From: an uncultured Prevotellaceae bacterium
GTDB lineage: Bacteria; Bacteroidota; Bacteroidia; Bacteroidales; Bacteroidaceae
Length of the DNA: 36,991 bases
Assembly (NCBI GenBank): GCA_900318555.1
Contig: ONKX01000034.1
Span: 1 to 36,991 of the forward strand
Direction of reading: 5' to 3'
Position 1 is the first letter of the stretch. The number at the start of each line of letters is the position of its first letter. Made by a program: the position numbers and the translations under genes. The notes beneath the pieces are model-generated. The model did no database searches. It saw only the letters and a program-made list of their open reading frames with translations, and was not told the DNA's origin. Below, in pieces: positions 7,771 to 17,102 of the stretch.

Positions 7771-9701
7771 ACAATTGTGATAAATCCGTCGTCCTGACGG
7801 ATTTTTTCATTCTCAATTAGGGTTTTGAGTGCAGCGTTGAGCTTTTCCACAGGCAATTGCAGGCGGTAGAGCTCGGTGATGTGGTGGCGCTGACGGTCGG
7901 GCAGCAGGGCGAGAATCTGCTGGCAGGCATCGTGCTGCTCTGCAGGAGTCATCGGCTGACCGTGTTCATGGAGACAGACGTCGCACTGGCCGCAATCCTT
8001 TGTGGTCTCCTCGCCAAAATATTCGAGCAGTATGCGACTGCGACAACGGTCTGTCGTTTGTGCGTAGTTCGTCATAGCCTCGATGCGCTTGCGGTATTGT
8101 TCCTGACGGTCCTCGTAGATGGCGCGTGGCAGTAGGATGTGTTCCTTGTCCTCGCGACGCTGCAAGTAGCGGATATAGGGCACTTGTTTGCGGGGAATAA
8201 AGCTGATGAGATGGCGCAGCGACAGGGCTTTCAGAATGTCGTAAGCCACGGGTTGGGGGATTCCGGCCTGCTGGGCAATGACGCTCTCGTCAACGTAGCC
8301 GTAGTCGGCAAAGAGTCCGCCATAGTTACGCAGAAGGGCAACGATGACGCGTTCCTCGACGGGTGTCACCTGTTCGAGGCGGTAGAGTTCGTCGCGACTG
8401 ACCAGAAAGCGCACGCGGGCTTCGTGGTCGGCATCTTGGTCGTAGTCGATATAGCCTGCGCGCATGAGGATCTGCAGGGCGGAATGGACGCGGATGGGGA
8501 AATGGTGGAAACGCTGGCAGAACTCCTCGATGTTGAACTCGCGGTTGACACCATAACCGTCGCCGGTGGCAATCTGGTAGTAGTAGGCCAGATGTTCGTA
8601 CACCTCTTTAATATATTCGCGCGGGGGGAAGGTGTCGTCGACGCGCTTCGATAGTTTGCCGTTGTCGCTGCCATTGAAGAGCAGGATGGCACGGGCGGGC
8701 TGACCGTCGCGTCCGGCACGACCAGCCTCCTGGAAATAGGCCTCGATGGAATCGGGACTATCGTAGTGGATGACCAGACGGACATCGGGCTTGTCGATGC
8801 CCATACCGAAGGCGTTGGTGGCTACCATGACACGCACGCGGTCGTGTTGCCAGTCGCGCTGGCGACGGTCCTTGTCGGCATGGTCGAGTCCGGCATGATA
8901 GAAAGTGGCCGATAGTCCTGCGTCGGAGAGGTGTTCGGCAATCTCGCGGGCATGGCGACGGCTGCGCACATAGACGATGGCTGAGCCTGTCGTCTCGCTG
9001 AGCAAACGCACCAGTTCGCCGTATTTGTCGGGGGCGTAGTGAACGAGATAGGCAAGGTTTTTGCGTTCGAAGGACATGCGGAACACGGCGAAAGCGTGTT
9101 TCCCAGCGCTTGTGGATTCGGGGGAACCGAATCCCGCGGACAGCTTCGCGCAAATGTCGTCGACGACCTGTGGCGTGGCGGTAGCCGTCAGTGCCAGCAC
9201 GGGTACGTCGGGATGAATGTTGCGGATGTTGGCGATTTCGAGATACGACGGTCGGAAATCGTAGCCCCATTGCGAGATGCAGTGTGCCTCGTCGACGGTG
9301 ATGAAACTCACCTGCATGTGGCGTAGCTTGGTCTGAAAGAGACTGCTTCCCAGGCGTTCGGGCGAGACGTATAGGATCTTGGTATTTCCCAAGATGCAGT
9401 TCTCCAGCGTGCGCATGACGTCGTCGTGCTGCATGCCGCTATAGATAGCTGCCGCCTGTATATTGAGCTGGCGCAGGTGGTGCACCTGGTCCTTCATGAG
9501 TGCGATGAGGGGCGTGATGACGATGCAGACACCCACCTTGGCCATTGCCGGCACCTGAAAGGTGATGGATTTTCCACCACCCGTAGGCATCAGTCCCAGC
9601 GTATCATGACCCGCACCGATGGACTCGATGATGTCACGCTGGATGCCGCGAAAATCGTCGTAGCCCCAGTAGCGCTTGAGGATATCTTGATACTTACTCA
9701 T
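7767..9701 (-). CDS. recQ: ATP-dependent DNA helicase RecQ
   Basis: 3'-5' superfamily 2 helicase for recombination repair and fork restart. Motif I is MPTGGGKS (38-45), motif II DEAH (137-140) with the RecQ-specific CISQWGYDFRPSY after it, motif III TATAT, and motif VI region QEAGRAGRDG. A zinc-binding cluster (CRSR...CGQCDVC) and an RQC winged-helix region follow; no HRDC domain is evident, as in one of the RecQ forms common in Bacteroidetes. Residues about 188-205 (LSAGFGSPESTSAGKHAFA region) look inserted compared with the usual short link before VFRMSFERKN, and the insertion is coded by a perfect DNA hairpin. The start ATG overlaps the 3' end of recJ by 8 bp, so the two repair enzymes are translationally coupled. 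It converges with the IMPase-like gene. Confidence 0.96.
   Translation of the reverse strand: MSKYQDILKRYWGYDDFRGIQRDIIESIGAGHDTLGLMPTGGGKSITFQVPAMAKVGVCIVITPLIALMKDQVHHLRQLNIQAAAIYSGMQHDDVMRTLENCILGNTKILYVSPERLGSSLFQTKLRHMQVSFITVDEAHCISQWGYDFRPSYLEIANIRNIHPDVPVLALTATATPQVVDDICAKLSAGFGSPESTSAGKHAFAVFRMSFERKNLAYLVHYAPDKYGELVRLLSETTGSAIVYVRSRRHAREIAEHLSDAGLSATFYHAGLDHADKDRRQRDWQHDRVRVMVATNAFGMGIDKPDVRLVIHYDSPDSIEAYFQEAGRAGRDGQPARAILLFNGSDNGKLSKRVDDTFPPREYIKEVYEHLAYYYQIATGDGYGVNREFNIEEFCQRFHHFPIRVHSALQILMRAGYIDYDQDADHEARVRFLVSRDELYRLEQVTPVEERVIVALLRNYGGLFADYGYVDESVIAQQAGIPQPVAYDILKALSLRHLISFIPRKQVPYIRYLQRREDKEHILLPRAIYEDRQEQYRKRIEAMTNYAQTTDRCRSRILLEYFGEETTKDCGQCDVCLHEHGQPMTPAEQHDACQQILALLPDRQRHHITELYRLQLPVEKLNAALKTLIENEKIRQDDGFITIV
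7782..7807 (+). terminator. Terminator of the IMPase-like gene, embedded in recQ
   Basis: A perfect 9-bp stem AAATCCGTC / GACGGATTT with GTCCT loop is followed by a T run. It begins 12 bp after the plus-strand stop, but the same bases encode the last residues of RecQ (QDDGF) on the other strand. Confidence 0.75.
9114..9134. repeat. Perfect hairpin inside the recQ coding sequence
   Basis: GGATTCGG and CCGAATCC form an 8-bp perfect stem around GGGAA. It encodes RecQ residues about 190-196, the centre of a segment that seems to be extra compared with the family. Confidence 0.7.
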
Positions 9702-11418
9702 CCTCCGAGGGACGTATATCCTCTATCTGCAGCTGTACCTCGCCACGCTTGTAGGTATTCTCCTCGATGGTGTAGACAATGTCGAACGAGCGTTTCGACT
9801 TGATATAGCGTGCTGCTGCCGACTGTCCGAAAGCGATGCCGTTCATGACCACTGCCGACTTGGAGTCGACGAGTTCGAGTTTGATATGCTCCTGGTGGCG
9901 ACCAACGACTTTCGACGTACCATAGTCATAGACGTTACGCGTCAAGAACAACGGTTTCTCGTTGGCAGGTCCGTGGGGAGCCAGCTTCTTCAGCTCGTTG
10001 AGCAGGCGTTTGTTGACTTGGTGAAAGTCCACTTCGGCATCAATGTCCAGCGTCTGTTGCGTCTGTTCGGGCATGATATGGTTGCTGACATATTCCTGGA
10101 AACGACGACGGAACTCCGGGATGTTCTCCTGACGGAGCGTCAGACCTACGGCATAGGTGTGACCACCGAAGTTTTCGAGCAGGTCGCGACACGACTTGAT
10201 AGCCTCGTAGATGTCGAAGCCTGCCACCGAACGGGCAGAACCCGAGGCAACGCCGTTGATGATAGTCAACACGACAGTAGGACGGAAGTAGAGCTCCGTC
10301 AGTCGTGAGGCAACGATACCCACCACGCCTTTCTTCCAGTCCTGGTCGTAGAGCACGATGGATTTCTGGTGTTGCTGGCTTTCCAGTCGCGACACAATTT
10401 CGTTGGCCTCTTCCGTCATCTGTTTGTCGACGTCGCGGCGTTGGTCGTTATACTCATTGATGCGCGTGGCTTCCGTCAATGCCTTCTTCAGGTCTTTCTC
10501 CACCAACAGGGTAACCGTTTCGGTACCGTTCTGCATGCGTCCTGAGGCGTTGATGCGCGGCCCAATCTTGAACATGATGTCACTCATGGTCAGTTCACGA
10601 CCTGTGAGTCCGCAGATCTCGATGATGGCCTTCAGACCTATTGACGGACTAATGTTCAGTTGCTTCAGCCCGTGGAAGGCGAGAATACGGTTCTCACCGT
10701 CGATAGGTACCATGTCGGCTGCTATGCTCAGTGCACAGAAGTCGAGTAGGGGTATCAATCGCGAGAAGGGGATGCCGTTGTTCTTGGCAAAAGCCTGCAT
10801 GAGTTTGAAACCTACGCCACATCCCGACAGGTGGTGATAGGGGTAGGTAGAGTCTGTGCGTTTAGGGTTGAGGATGGCCACTGCGGGTGGCATCACGTCG
10901 TCAGGAACGTGATGGTCGCAGATGATGAAGTCGATACCCAACTCCTTCGCATAAGTTATTTCATCGATTGCCTTGATACCGCAATCGAGCACGATAATCA
11001 GTTTCACACCGTTCTCAGCAGCATAGTCTATTCCCTTTTGGCTCACACCATATCCCTCCTCGTAGCGGTCGGGAATGTAGTATTCCACATTGGAATAGAA
11101 TTGCTGTAAGAACTTATACACCAAAGCTACTGCTGTGCATCCGTCCACATCGTAATCGCCCCAAACCATGATGCGCTCCTTGCGGCCCATGGCATCATTC
11201 AGGCGGTCGACGGCCACGTCCATATCATTCATCAGGAACGGATCTATCAGCTCGTTCAGCATCGGACGGAAGAAGCGCTTGGCAGCACTCTCAGTCTTGA
11301 TGCCTCGCTGGATGAGCAGATTGGCCATGACAGGACTCATGCCTATCTTCTCGGCCAGTTCCTTAGCCGCTTGCAGTCTTTCGGGTGTAGGTGGTTCGTA
11401 ATTCCATTTAAACTGCAT
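9694..11418 (-). CDS. recJ: Single-stranded-DNA-specific exonuclease RecJ
   Basis: 5'-3' ssDNA exonuclease of the DHH family, acting with RecQ in gap and break repair. The DHH domain shows the Mn2+-binding sites VWGDYDVDGCTA, VLDCGIKAIDE and ICDHHVPDD in order, then a linker and the DHHA1 domain with GGHTYAVGLTL. A C-terminal OB-type region carries VDSKSAVVMNGIAFGQ. The 574-residue length is typical. The ATG at 11418 begins MQFKWNYEPP, a common RecJ start in Bacteroidetes. It lies 35 bp after the C1 peptidase and overlaps recQ, so helicase and nuclease are made from one message. Confidence 0.97.
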   Translation of the reverse strand: MQFKWNYEPPTPERLQAAKELAEKIGMSPVMANLLIQRGIKTESAAKRFFRPMLNELIDPFLMNDMDVAVDRLNDAMGRKERIMVWGDYDVDGCTAVALVYKFLQQFYSNVEYYIPDRYEEGYGVSQKGIDYAAENGVKLIIVLDCGIKAIDEITYAKELGIDFIICDHHVPDDVMPPAVAILNPKRTDSTYPYHHLSGCGVGFKLMQAFAKNNGIPFSRLIPLLDFCALSIAADMVPIDGENRILAFHGLKQLNISPSIGLKAIIEICGLTGRELTMSDIMFKIGPRINASGRMQNGTETVTLLVEKDLKKALTEATRINEYNDQRRDVDKQMTEEANEIVSRLESQQHQKSIVLYDQDWKKGVVGIVASRLTELYFRPTVVLTIINGVASGSARSVAGFDIYEAIKSCRDLLENFGGHTYAVGLTLRQENIPEFRRRFQEYVSNHIMPEQTQQTLDIDAEVDFHQVNKRLLNELKKLAPHGPANEKPLFLTRNVYDYGTSKVVGRHQEHIKLELVDSKSAVVMNGIAFGQSAAARYIKSKRSFDIVYTIEENTYKRGEVQLQIEDIRPSEDE

Positions 11419-11453
11419 TTTAGTCGAGTTTATTGGTTACCACACTATTGCCC

Positions 11454-12656
11454 TTACAGCCCCAGCTTCTTGCGAATGTCCTTAGGAATGGCGTTCTTGT
11501 TGACGAGGAAGTCCATTGTGTTGGCAGCGATGTAGGTCTTGGTCATATACCAGATACCCTTGTAGTCGCCGGTCTCGCCCCAAGAATTCTGCACCATATA
11601 ATATTCCTTGCCGTTCTGGTCCTTGGCCACACCGAAGATGTGCATGCCGTGGTCGTCGGTCAGTTCCCAGTTGTCGAAATGCTCCTGACGCATCTCCTGT
11701 GTAGGAATGATTTCAGGAACGTTGCAACCCAGCGAATCGATGATGTCGCGCTTCTTCGTGGTGGTCAGTTTCAGCCATTTGGCCATATCACTGCCACGAA
11801 GGCTCTGCGTAGCCTTGCTGTCGATGGCGTAAGCAAGACCGCTACGGGTGAAGCCATCCTCCGAGACGTCACCGCCCCAAGCGATGGTGTAACCGTTCAT
11901 AACGGCGTTGTCGATAATCTGCATCATTTCGTCCATCGGTACGTTATACGACAGCGGGAAGCGCCAGTTGTCCTGTACCTCTACAGCGAAGCCCGTGTAG
12001 AAGGGATGGTGTGTGTAGCTGGTGATGCTGACGTAGTCGTCGAGGTTGATGCCCAGTGAAGCCATGAAGGTCTTCGGGGTATATTCTTTGCCTTCGTAGG
12101 TGAACTTCTCAGGACACTTGCCCAGATAGGCGTCGAGAATGCCTTGCAATCCAACCTTCCACTGGTTCGAAATCTTCTTGGCAGTGCTCTTGGCGATAGC
12201 TGCAACGTATGGCTCCAGCACTCCGAAGAACTCGTTGAAGTTGTTCAGTGAGTCACCATACAGCGAGCCAGGGAATGGCATTGCTTCAAGCGGACAGATA
12301 CCGTGATTCTTCAGCGTTGAGAGCACGTCCTCAGCGCTGCCGCCTTGTGCAAACTGGCAATCGCCATGATAGCGAACCACCTGAATGGCACGCTCCATGT
12401 ACGTCTTGTTAGCTACGAAAGCCTCGCAGAGGTTGTACTTCTTGCCCGTCTTCTTCAAGATTTCAGCCTCGAAGAACGACAGGGTAGAGTAGTCCCAACA
12501 CGTACCGCTGCGGTTCTGGTCCTTGATGCGCGTGATGGGGTTCTCCTTGACGACCGTAAACACGGGTTTGTTTTTGTTGACAGAGTCTTTCTTTTCCTCT
12601 GCCTGTGCACCGAGGGCAAATAGCGCCAACAGTGCCAAAGTCATTACTTTTCTCAT
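11454..12656 (-). CDS. Secreted C1B cysteine peptidase (aminopeptidase C / bleomycin hydrolase-like)
   Basis: Papain-fold peptidase of the PepC/bleomycin-hydrolase type. A signal peptide (MRKVMTLALLALFALGAQA) shows export, unlike the cytoplasmic PepC of lactic acid bacteria. The catalytic Cys is in DQNRSGTCWDYS (about residues 47-58), His in DDHGMHIFG (about 337-345) and Asn in VQNSWGET (about 357-364); the Gln of the oxyanion hole is present just before the Cys. The 400-residue length is slightly shorter than PepC. Such proteins in Bacteroidales probably trim oligopeptides in the periplasm. It lies 55 bp downstream of pepP, another proline-directed peptidase, without a recognisable TAnnTTTG promoter between them, suggesting a shared message. 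Confidence 0.88.
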   Translation of the reverse strand: MRKVMTLALLALFALGAQAEEKKDSVNKNKPVFTVVKENPITRIKDQNRSGTCWDYSTLSFFEAEILKKTGKKYNLCEAFVANKTYMERAIQVVRYHGDCQFAQGGSAEDVLSTLKNHGICPLEAMPFPGSLYGDSLNNFNEFFGVLEPYVAAIAKSTAKKISNQWKVGLQGILDAYLGKCPEKFTYEGKEYTPKTFMASLGINLDDYVSITSYTHHPFYTGFAVEVQDNWRFPLSYNVPMDEMMQIIDNAVMNGYTIAWGGDVSEDGFTRSGLAYAIDSKATQSLRGSDMAKWLKLTTTKKRDIIDSLGCNVPEIIPTQEMRQEHFDNWELTDDHGMHIFGVAKDQNGKEYYMVQNSWGETGDYKGIWYMTKTYIAANTMDFLVNKNAIPKDIRKKLGL

Positions 12657-12711
12657 TACTTGTCTCTTTTTTTGTTATTATTGTTTTTTAATTGTTTTCT
12701 TCTTGTGGTCG

Positions 12712-14103
12712 TCAAATACGATTCTCCATAAACGCCTCCAGCTCCTGTGGATGATACGGGATGCGCTTCTGACCGAGGAATCGGCAACCGTCCTTCGTAA
12801 TCAGCACGTCATCCTCAATGCGGATGCCTCCGAAGTCCTTGTAGGTCTCGAGTTTGTCGAAGTTCAGGAATTCCTTGCAATGTCCGCTGGCGCGCCATTC
12901 GTCGATGAGCTGGGGAATGAAATAAATGCCCGGCTCGTCGGTGACGACAAAGCCTTCCTCCAGTCGGCGTCCCATGCGCAGACAATTGGTACCGAACTGC
13001 TCTAAATTCGGACGTGTCTCCTCATCGAAGCCGACGTAGATCTGTCCGAGACCTTCCATATCGTGAACGTCCATACCCATCATGTGCCCTAAACCGTGAG
13101 GCAGGAACATGGCGTGAGCTCCGGCGCGGACGGCTTCATCCGTATCGCCTTTCATGAGTCCGAGTTCCTTCAAACGTTCCGTCATCATACGGCAGACGGC
13201 AAAGTGTACGTCCATATATTTCACGCCAGGCTTGGCCACGTCCAATACATAATCGTGACAGGCCTCGACGATGCTGTATATTTCCAGCTGCCGCTGGTCG
13301 AACTTACCTGTGACAGGCATTGTGCGCGTGTGATCCGAACAGTAGTCGTCCAGTTCGCAACCAGCGTCACACAGTGCCAGACGCCCTGCTTCGAGCTTGG
13401 CTGCCGAGGGATTGCCGTGCATGATTTCCCCGTGTTGTGAAAATATGGTGGCAAAACTCGTGCCTTGTGCCAGACTACGGGCAATGCCGTCCACCTGACC
13501 GCCGATGAAACGTTCTGTCACACCAGGTTTGATGAGCAGCTGTGCCGTTGTGTGCATCACGTAACCGATGTCGCAAGCACGATCTATGGTGTCTATTTCC
13601 TGCTGTTCCTTCGTCGCGCGCTGCTTCACCACCGCCTGAATGAGCTTCAGCGAGGCTGCCTCTTTCTGCTCTGATGGGTGTATGCCCAGCAGATCCATGA
13701 TTTGTATCTTGGTGTCGTGACGATAGGGCGGCAGGAAGTGAATGTCTGATGTCTGATGTTTGATGTAAGATGTTAATTCCTTCATCGGGGCGGTCTTCGT
13801 AATACCCACTTCTGCTGCCAGATCGGCTACAGAGGGTACAAAGCCCATCCACACGATATCCTCAATGTCGATGTCGTCACCAAACAACCATTCTTCGTCG
13901 TTGTCAATATCGATAACGCCTACCAGTCCGTCGCGGTGTTGACCGAAATAGTAGAGGAATGAGGAATCCTGACGCATGGGAGCATACGCGTTGGCAGGGT
14001 AGTTACATGGTGCCTCGTTGTTGCCAAACAGGACGATGACGCCCTCGCCAACCAGTTTTTTCAGTTCCGCTCTACGACGGATATAGGTGTTTTTATCGAA
14101 CAT
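12712..14103 (-). CDS. pepP: Xaa-Pro aminopeptidase (M24B)
   Basis: Dinuclear-metal pita-bread peptidase that removes N-terminal residues preceding proline; cytoplasmic. The N-terminal creatinase-like domain (1-160) is followed by the catalytic domain with all metal ligands visible: DAGCELDDYCSDHTRT (two Asp), HGLGHMMGMDVHD (His), VTDEPGIYF (Glu) and GGIRIEDDVL (Glu). The 463-residue length matches the family. In the N-terminal domain, residues about 110-121 (ELTSYIKHQTSD) are coded by a heptad repeat in a surface loop before IHFLPPYRHD. It is the first gene of a probable minus-strand unit pepP, C1 peptidase, recJ, recQ. Confidence 0.96.
   Translation of the reverse strand: MFDKNTYIRRRAELKKLVGEGVIVLFGNNEAPCNYPANAYAPMRQDSSFLYYFGQHRDGLVGVIDIDNDEEWLFGDDIDIEDIVWMGFVPSVADLAAEVGITKTAPMKELTSYIKHQTSDIHFLPPYRHDTKIQIMDLLGIHPSEQKEAASLKLIQAVVKQRATKEQQEIDTIDRACDIGYVMHTTAQLLIKPGVTERFIGGQVDGIARSLAQGTSFATIFSQHGEIMHGNPSAAKLEAGRLALCDAGCELDDYCSDHTRTMPVTGKFDQRQLEIYSIVEACHDYVLDVAKPGVKYMDVHFAVCRMMTERLKELGLMKGDTDEAVRAGAHAMFLPHGLGHMMGMDVHDMEGLGQIYVGFDEETRPNLEQFGTNCLRMGRRLEEGFVVTDEPGIYFIPQLIDEWRASGHCKEFLNFDKLETYKDFGGIRIEDDVLITKDGCRFLGQKRIPYHPQELEAFMENRI
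13742..13776 (-). repeat. Heptad repeat within pepP
   Basis: Read on the plus strand, five 7-bp units fit ATGTNNN (ATGTCTG twice, ATGTTTG, ATGTAAG, ATGTTAA). This is the same ANGTNNG consensus as in the ilvC spacer and the agmatine deiminase gene; the unit ATGTAAG occurs at all three loci. Confidence 0.85.
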
Positions 14104-14126
14104 AATCTTTCAGCGTTTTAGTGTTA

Positions 14127-14145
14127 GTACCTATTTATTAGGTAC
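14127..14145. promoter_or_regulatory. Perfect inverted repeat in the pepP leader
   Basis: GTACCTA and TAGGTAC flank TTTAT. It lies between the pepP -7 element and its start codon, so it could be an operator or an mRNA hairpin. No regulator is identified. Confidence 0.5.
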
Positions 14146-14155
14146 ATAATCGGGG

Positions 14156-14187
14156 CAAAGTTACGAAAAAACGAACAAAATACCAAA
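14156..14187 (-). promoter_or_regulatory. Promoter of the pepP-recQ unit
   Basis: On the minus strand, TTTG (14184-14187) and TAACTTTG (14156-14163) match the -33 and -7 elements with a 20-bp spacer, giving a leader of about 45 nt. Confidence 0.75.
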
Positions 14188-14236
14188 GAAAATCGACTTT
14201 TATTTGAGTTTTCTTTCCTTTTCCGAAAAAAATTCG

Positions 14237-14244
14237 TACCTTCG
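14237..14244 (+). promoter_or_regulatory. truA: -7 element of truA
   Basis: TACCTTCG is one mismatch from TAnnTTTG and lies only 9 bp before the truA ATG, so the transcript would be nearly leaderless. The -33 element is poorly defined. Confidence 0.5.
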
Positions 14245-14253
14245 CGGACTGTT

Positions 14254-14982
14254 ATGAGGTACTTTATCTGGTTTGGTTACGACGGAACGCAGTATCACGG
14301 TTGGCAAATCCAGCCCAATGGCATCACGGTGCAGAGCGAATTGCAGCGCTGTCTGTCGTTGCTGTTGCGCGAGGATGTCAGCATCACTGGTGCTGGCCGT
14401 ACAGACACAGGTGTTCACGCCCGTCGCATGGCAGCTCACTTTGATACTGAACAGCCCGTCGATACGCTTGTGTTGGCCAAAAAACTGAATGGTCTGTTAC
14501 ATCACGATATTGCCGTTTACAGCATCGAACCTGTTGCCGCCGACCTTCACGCCCGTTTTTCTGCCGTTTCCCGTACCTATCGCTATTATGTGCATACACG
14601 CAAGGACCCGTTTCTTTGTGCGTATTCCCTTGAATTGCACTACCAACTCGACTATGCGCTGATGAACGAAGCAGGACGCATCCTGATGGAGTACGACGAT
14701 TTCGGTGCTTTCTGCAAGGCGGGCAGCGACGTCAAGACGACGCTCTGTCACGTGACTCATGCCCAGTGGCACCAAACGTCGCCTACGACGTGGTATTTCG
14801 AGATTACGGCCAACCGCTTCCTGCGTAACATGGTGCGTGCCGTCGTTGGTACCCTCGTCGAGGTTGGACGCGGACGCATGACACTCGACGATTTTCGTCA
14901 GGTAATTGAGGGGAAACAACGTTCTCAGGCAGGCGAATCGATGCCTGCAAAGGCGTTGTTTCTTGAAGATGTAAGTTATTGA
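14254..14982 (+). CDS. truA: tRNA pseudouridine(38-40) synthase TruA
   Basis: Isomerises uridines 38-40 of the tRNA anticodon arm to pseudouridine. The catalytic Asp is in GAGRTDTGVHARR (about residues 48-60), the conserved RTYRYYVHTRKDPF follows at about 106-119, and NRFLRNMVRAVVGTLVEVGRG near the C terminus is the family's second strong block. At 242 residues it is full length. The ATG at 14254 gives MRYFIWFGYDGTQYHGWQ, the canonical N terminus, so no upstream start is needed. Its stop lies 2 bp before the next start, so truA and the transporter form an operon. Confidence 0.97.
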   Translation: MRYFIWFGYDGTQYHGWQIQPNGITVQSELQRCLSLLLREDVSITGAGRTDTGVHARRMAAHFDTEQPVDTLVLAKKLNGLLHHDIAVYSIEPVAADLHARFSAVSRTYRYYVHTRKDPFLCAYSLELHYQLDYALMNEAGRILMEYDDFGAFCKAGSDVKTTLCHVTHAQWHQTSPTTWYFEITANRFLRNMVRAVVGTLVEVGRGRMTLDDFRQVIEGKQRSQAGESMPAKALFLEDVSY

Positions 14983-14984
14983 TT

Positions 14985-15902
14985 ATGTGGTTAATACTCG
15001 CTTTTATGTCAGCAGCACTTTTAGGCTGCTATGACTCGCTGAAGAAGAAGGCACTACGTGACAATGCCGTGCTGCCGATCTTGTTTCTCAACACGCTTTT
15101 TTCGTCGCTCATCTTCCTGCCGTTCATTGTGCTCAGTGCCACCACTGACACCCTCGACGGCACGATGGTTCACGTGACCTCGGGCGGATGGGACATGCAC
15201 AAATTCATACTTCTCAAGGCATTCATCGTTCTTTCCAGTTGGCTGTTGGGCTATTTCGGCATGAAACACCTGCCGCTGACTATTGTCGGACCGATCAATG
15301 CCACACGGCCCGTCATGGTGCTCGTGGGTGCCTTGCTGGTGTTTGGCGAACGGCTCAACGCCTGGCAGTGGGCGGGTGTACTGCTGACCATCGTCTCCTA
15401 TATCTTACTCAGGCGCAGTGGTAAGAAGGAGGGTATAGACTTCCGTCATGACCACTGGATATGGATGATTATCGGTGCCGCTATCCTCGGTGCCGTCAGC
15501 GGACTTTACGATAAATTCCTTATGGCACCTGTCAACGAGGGCGGTATCGGTCTCGACCGCATGATGGTACAGTCGTGGTACAACATCTACCAGTGTTTCA
15601 TCATGCTGATCATGTTGCTGGTATTATGGTGGCCTAAGCATCATGAGACGACTCCCTTCCGCTGGGATTGGGCAATCATCGGCGTCAGCATCTTCCTCTC
15701 TACAGCCGATTTCATGTATTTCTATTCCTTGTCGGAACCCGATGCCATGATTAGTATTGTCTCCATGATTCGTCGTGGTAGTGTGTTGGTCAGTTTCCTC
15801 TTCGGTGCCATATTCTTTCATGAGAAGAATCTTAAGGCAAAGGCTCTCGACTTGGCACTGGTATTCATTGGTTTGGTGCTTCTATACATCGGTTCAGAGT
15901 AA
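14985..15902 (+). CDS. EamA/DMT-family inner-membrane transporter
   Basis: Drug/metabolite-transporter superfamily permease with ten predicted helices in two EamA repeats; the substrate is unknown. Repeat one includes the [13 protein letters not shown] motif at the N terminus and [31 protein letters not shown]; repeat two includes [12 protein letters not shown] and [24 protein letters not shown] with [24 protein letters not shown] choose the ATG at 14985; a TTG six bases earlier would overlap the truA stop. The 305-residue length is typical. Such genes often sit near unrelated housekeeping genes, and the pairing with truA gives no functional clue. Confidence 0.88.
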   Translation: MWLILAFMSAALLGCYDSLKKKALRDNAVLPILFLNTLFSSLIFLPFIVLSATTDTLDGTMVHVTSGGWDMHKFILLKAFIVLSSWLLGYFGMKHLPLTIVGPINATRPVMVLVGALLVFGERLNAWQWAGVLLTIVSYILLRRSGKKEGIDFRHDHWIWMIIGAAILGAVSGLYDKFLMAPVNEGGIGLDRMMVQSWYNIYQCFIMLIMLLVLWWPKHHETTPFRWDWAIIGVSIFLSTADFMYFYSLSEPDAMISIVSMIRRGSVLVSFLFGAIFFHEKNLKAKALDLALVFIGLVLLYIGSE

Positions 15903-15917
15903 AAAGCACACTTTTTA

Positions 15918-15949
15918 TTTGGCTGTTCGCTGAATTATTCGTACTTTTG
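15918..15949 (+). promoter_or_regulatory. trpS: trpS promoter
   Basis: TTTG (15918-15921) and TACTTTTG (15942-15949) match both consensus elements with a 20-bp spacer. The -7 element overlaps the upstream in-frame ATG at 15947, which therefore cannot be the real start. Confidence 0.8.
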
Positions 15950-15979
15950 CAGTCAGTTTTAAAAATTGTATATAGAATT

Positions 15980-17071
15980 ATGGGAAAAATTATACTTACA
16001 GGCGACCGTCCGACGGGTAAACTTCACCTTGGACATTATATTGGTTCGCTGCGTCGTCGTGTGGAACTTCAGAATGCCGGCGACTTTGACAAAATGTTTG
16101 TGTTTATGGCTGATGTACAGGCGCTGACGGATAATGCCGATAATCCTGAGAAGATTCGGCAGAACATCATCGAAGTGGCACTCGACTACCTCGCTGCAGG
16201 TCTCGACCCTGAGAAATGCACGCTGTTCATCCAAAGCCAGATTACGGAATTGGCCGAGCTCACCACCTATCTGATGAACCTCGTCTCGGTGAGCCGCGTA
16301 CAGCGCAATCCGACCGTGAAGACGGAGGTGAAGATGCGTGGTTTCGAGGGCGAGAGTATCCCTCTTGGCTTCTTCTGCTATCCCGTGTCGCAGGCTGCCG
16401 ATATCACGTTGTTCAAGGCTACCACGGTGCCTGCCGGCGAGGACCAGGAACCGATGCTGGAGGTGACGCGCGAACTGGTGCGCCGTTTCAATCAGGTCTA
16501 TGCCCCCGTGCTGGTCGAGCCCAATATCATGCTGCCCGAGAACGCTACCGCCCGTCGTTTGCCAGGAACTGATGGTAAGGAGAAGATGTCGAAGTCGCTG
16601 GGCAACTGCATCTACCTCTCGGACGATGCCGACAGCGTATGGCAGAAGGTGCGTTCGATGTACACCGACCCTGAGCACATCAATCTGAACGATCCGGGTC
16701 ACGTGGAAGGCAACGCCGTATTCACCTACTTGGACGCGTTCTCGAAGCCTGAACATTTCGCACAGTACTGGCCTGAGTATCAGAACCTCGATGAGTTGAA
16801 GGACCACTACCGTCGCGGTGGTCTAGGCGATATGAAGTGCAAGAAGTTCCTCAACCAGATTCTCAACGAGTTCCTGGAGCCCATGCGCCAGCGTCGTCAC
16901 GAGTTTGAACAGGACATCCCCGAAATCTATAATATATTAAAGAAAGGTACTGAGAAGGCCCGTGAGACTGCCGCTCAGACCATGGACGAGGTACGCCGCG
17001 CCATGCAGATCAACTATTTCGACGATGTTGAGCTCATCCGCAGTCAGGCCGAGCGCTTCCGTGCAAAATAA
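15980..17071 (+). CDS. trpS: Tryptophanyl-tRNA synthetase
   Basis: Class I aminoacyl-tRNA synthetase charging tRNA-Trp. The start at 15980 gives [20 protein letters not shown], with the HIGH-like motif TGKLHLGHY at once; an ATG 33 bp upstream lies in the promoter. The KMSKS loop is [14 protein letters not shown] (about residues 191-204), and [19 protein letters not shown] forms part of the tryptophan/ATP pocket. The 363-residue length is normal. A 31-bp spacer separates it from the outer-membrane barrel gene. Confidence 0.97.
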   Translation: MGKIILTGDRPTGKLHLGHYIGSLRRRVELQNAGDFDKMFVFMADVQALTDNADNPEKIRQNIIEVALDYLAAGLDPEKCTLFIQSQITELAELTTYLMNLVSVSRVQRNPTVKTEVKMRGFEGESIPLGFFCYPVSQAADITLFKATTVPAGEDQEPMLEVTRELVRRFNQVYAPVLVEPNIMLPENATARRLPGTDGKEKMSKSLGNCIYLSDDADSVWQKVRSMYTDPEHINLNDPGHVEGNAVFTYLDAFSKPEHFAQYWPEYQNLDELKDHYRRGGLGDMKCKKFLNQILNEFLEPMRQRRHEFEQDIPEIYNILKKGTEKARETAAQTMDEVRRAMQINYFDDVELIRSQAERFRAK

Positions 17072-17102
17072 TGTAATAATTAATTCCTAAAATTGATAAA
17101 GT

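Noticed and set aside
15947-15979. Upstream in-frame ATG for trpS
   Set aside because: It overlaps the -7 promoter element and would precede the transcript start; family N terminus begins at 15980.
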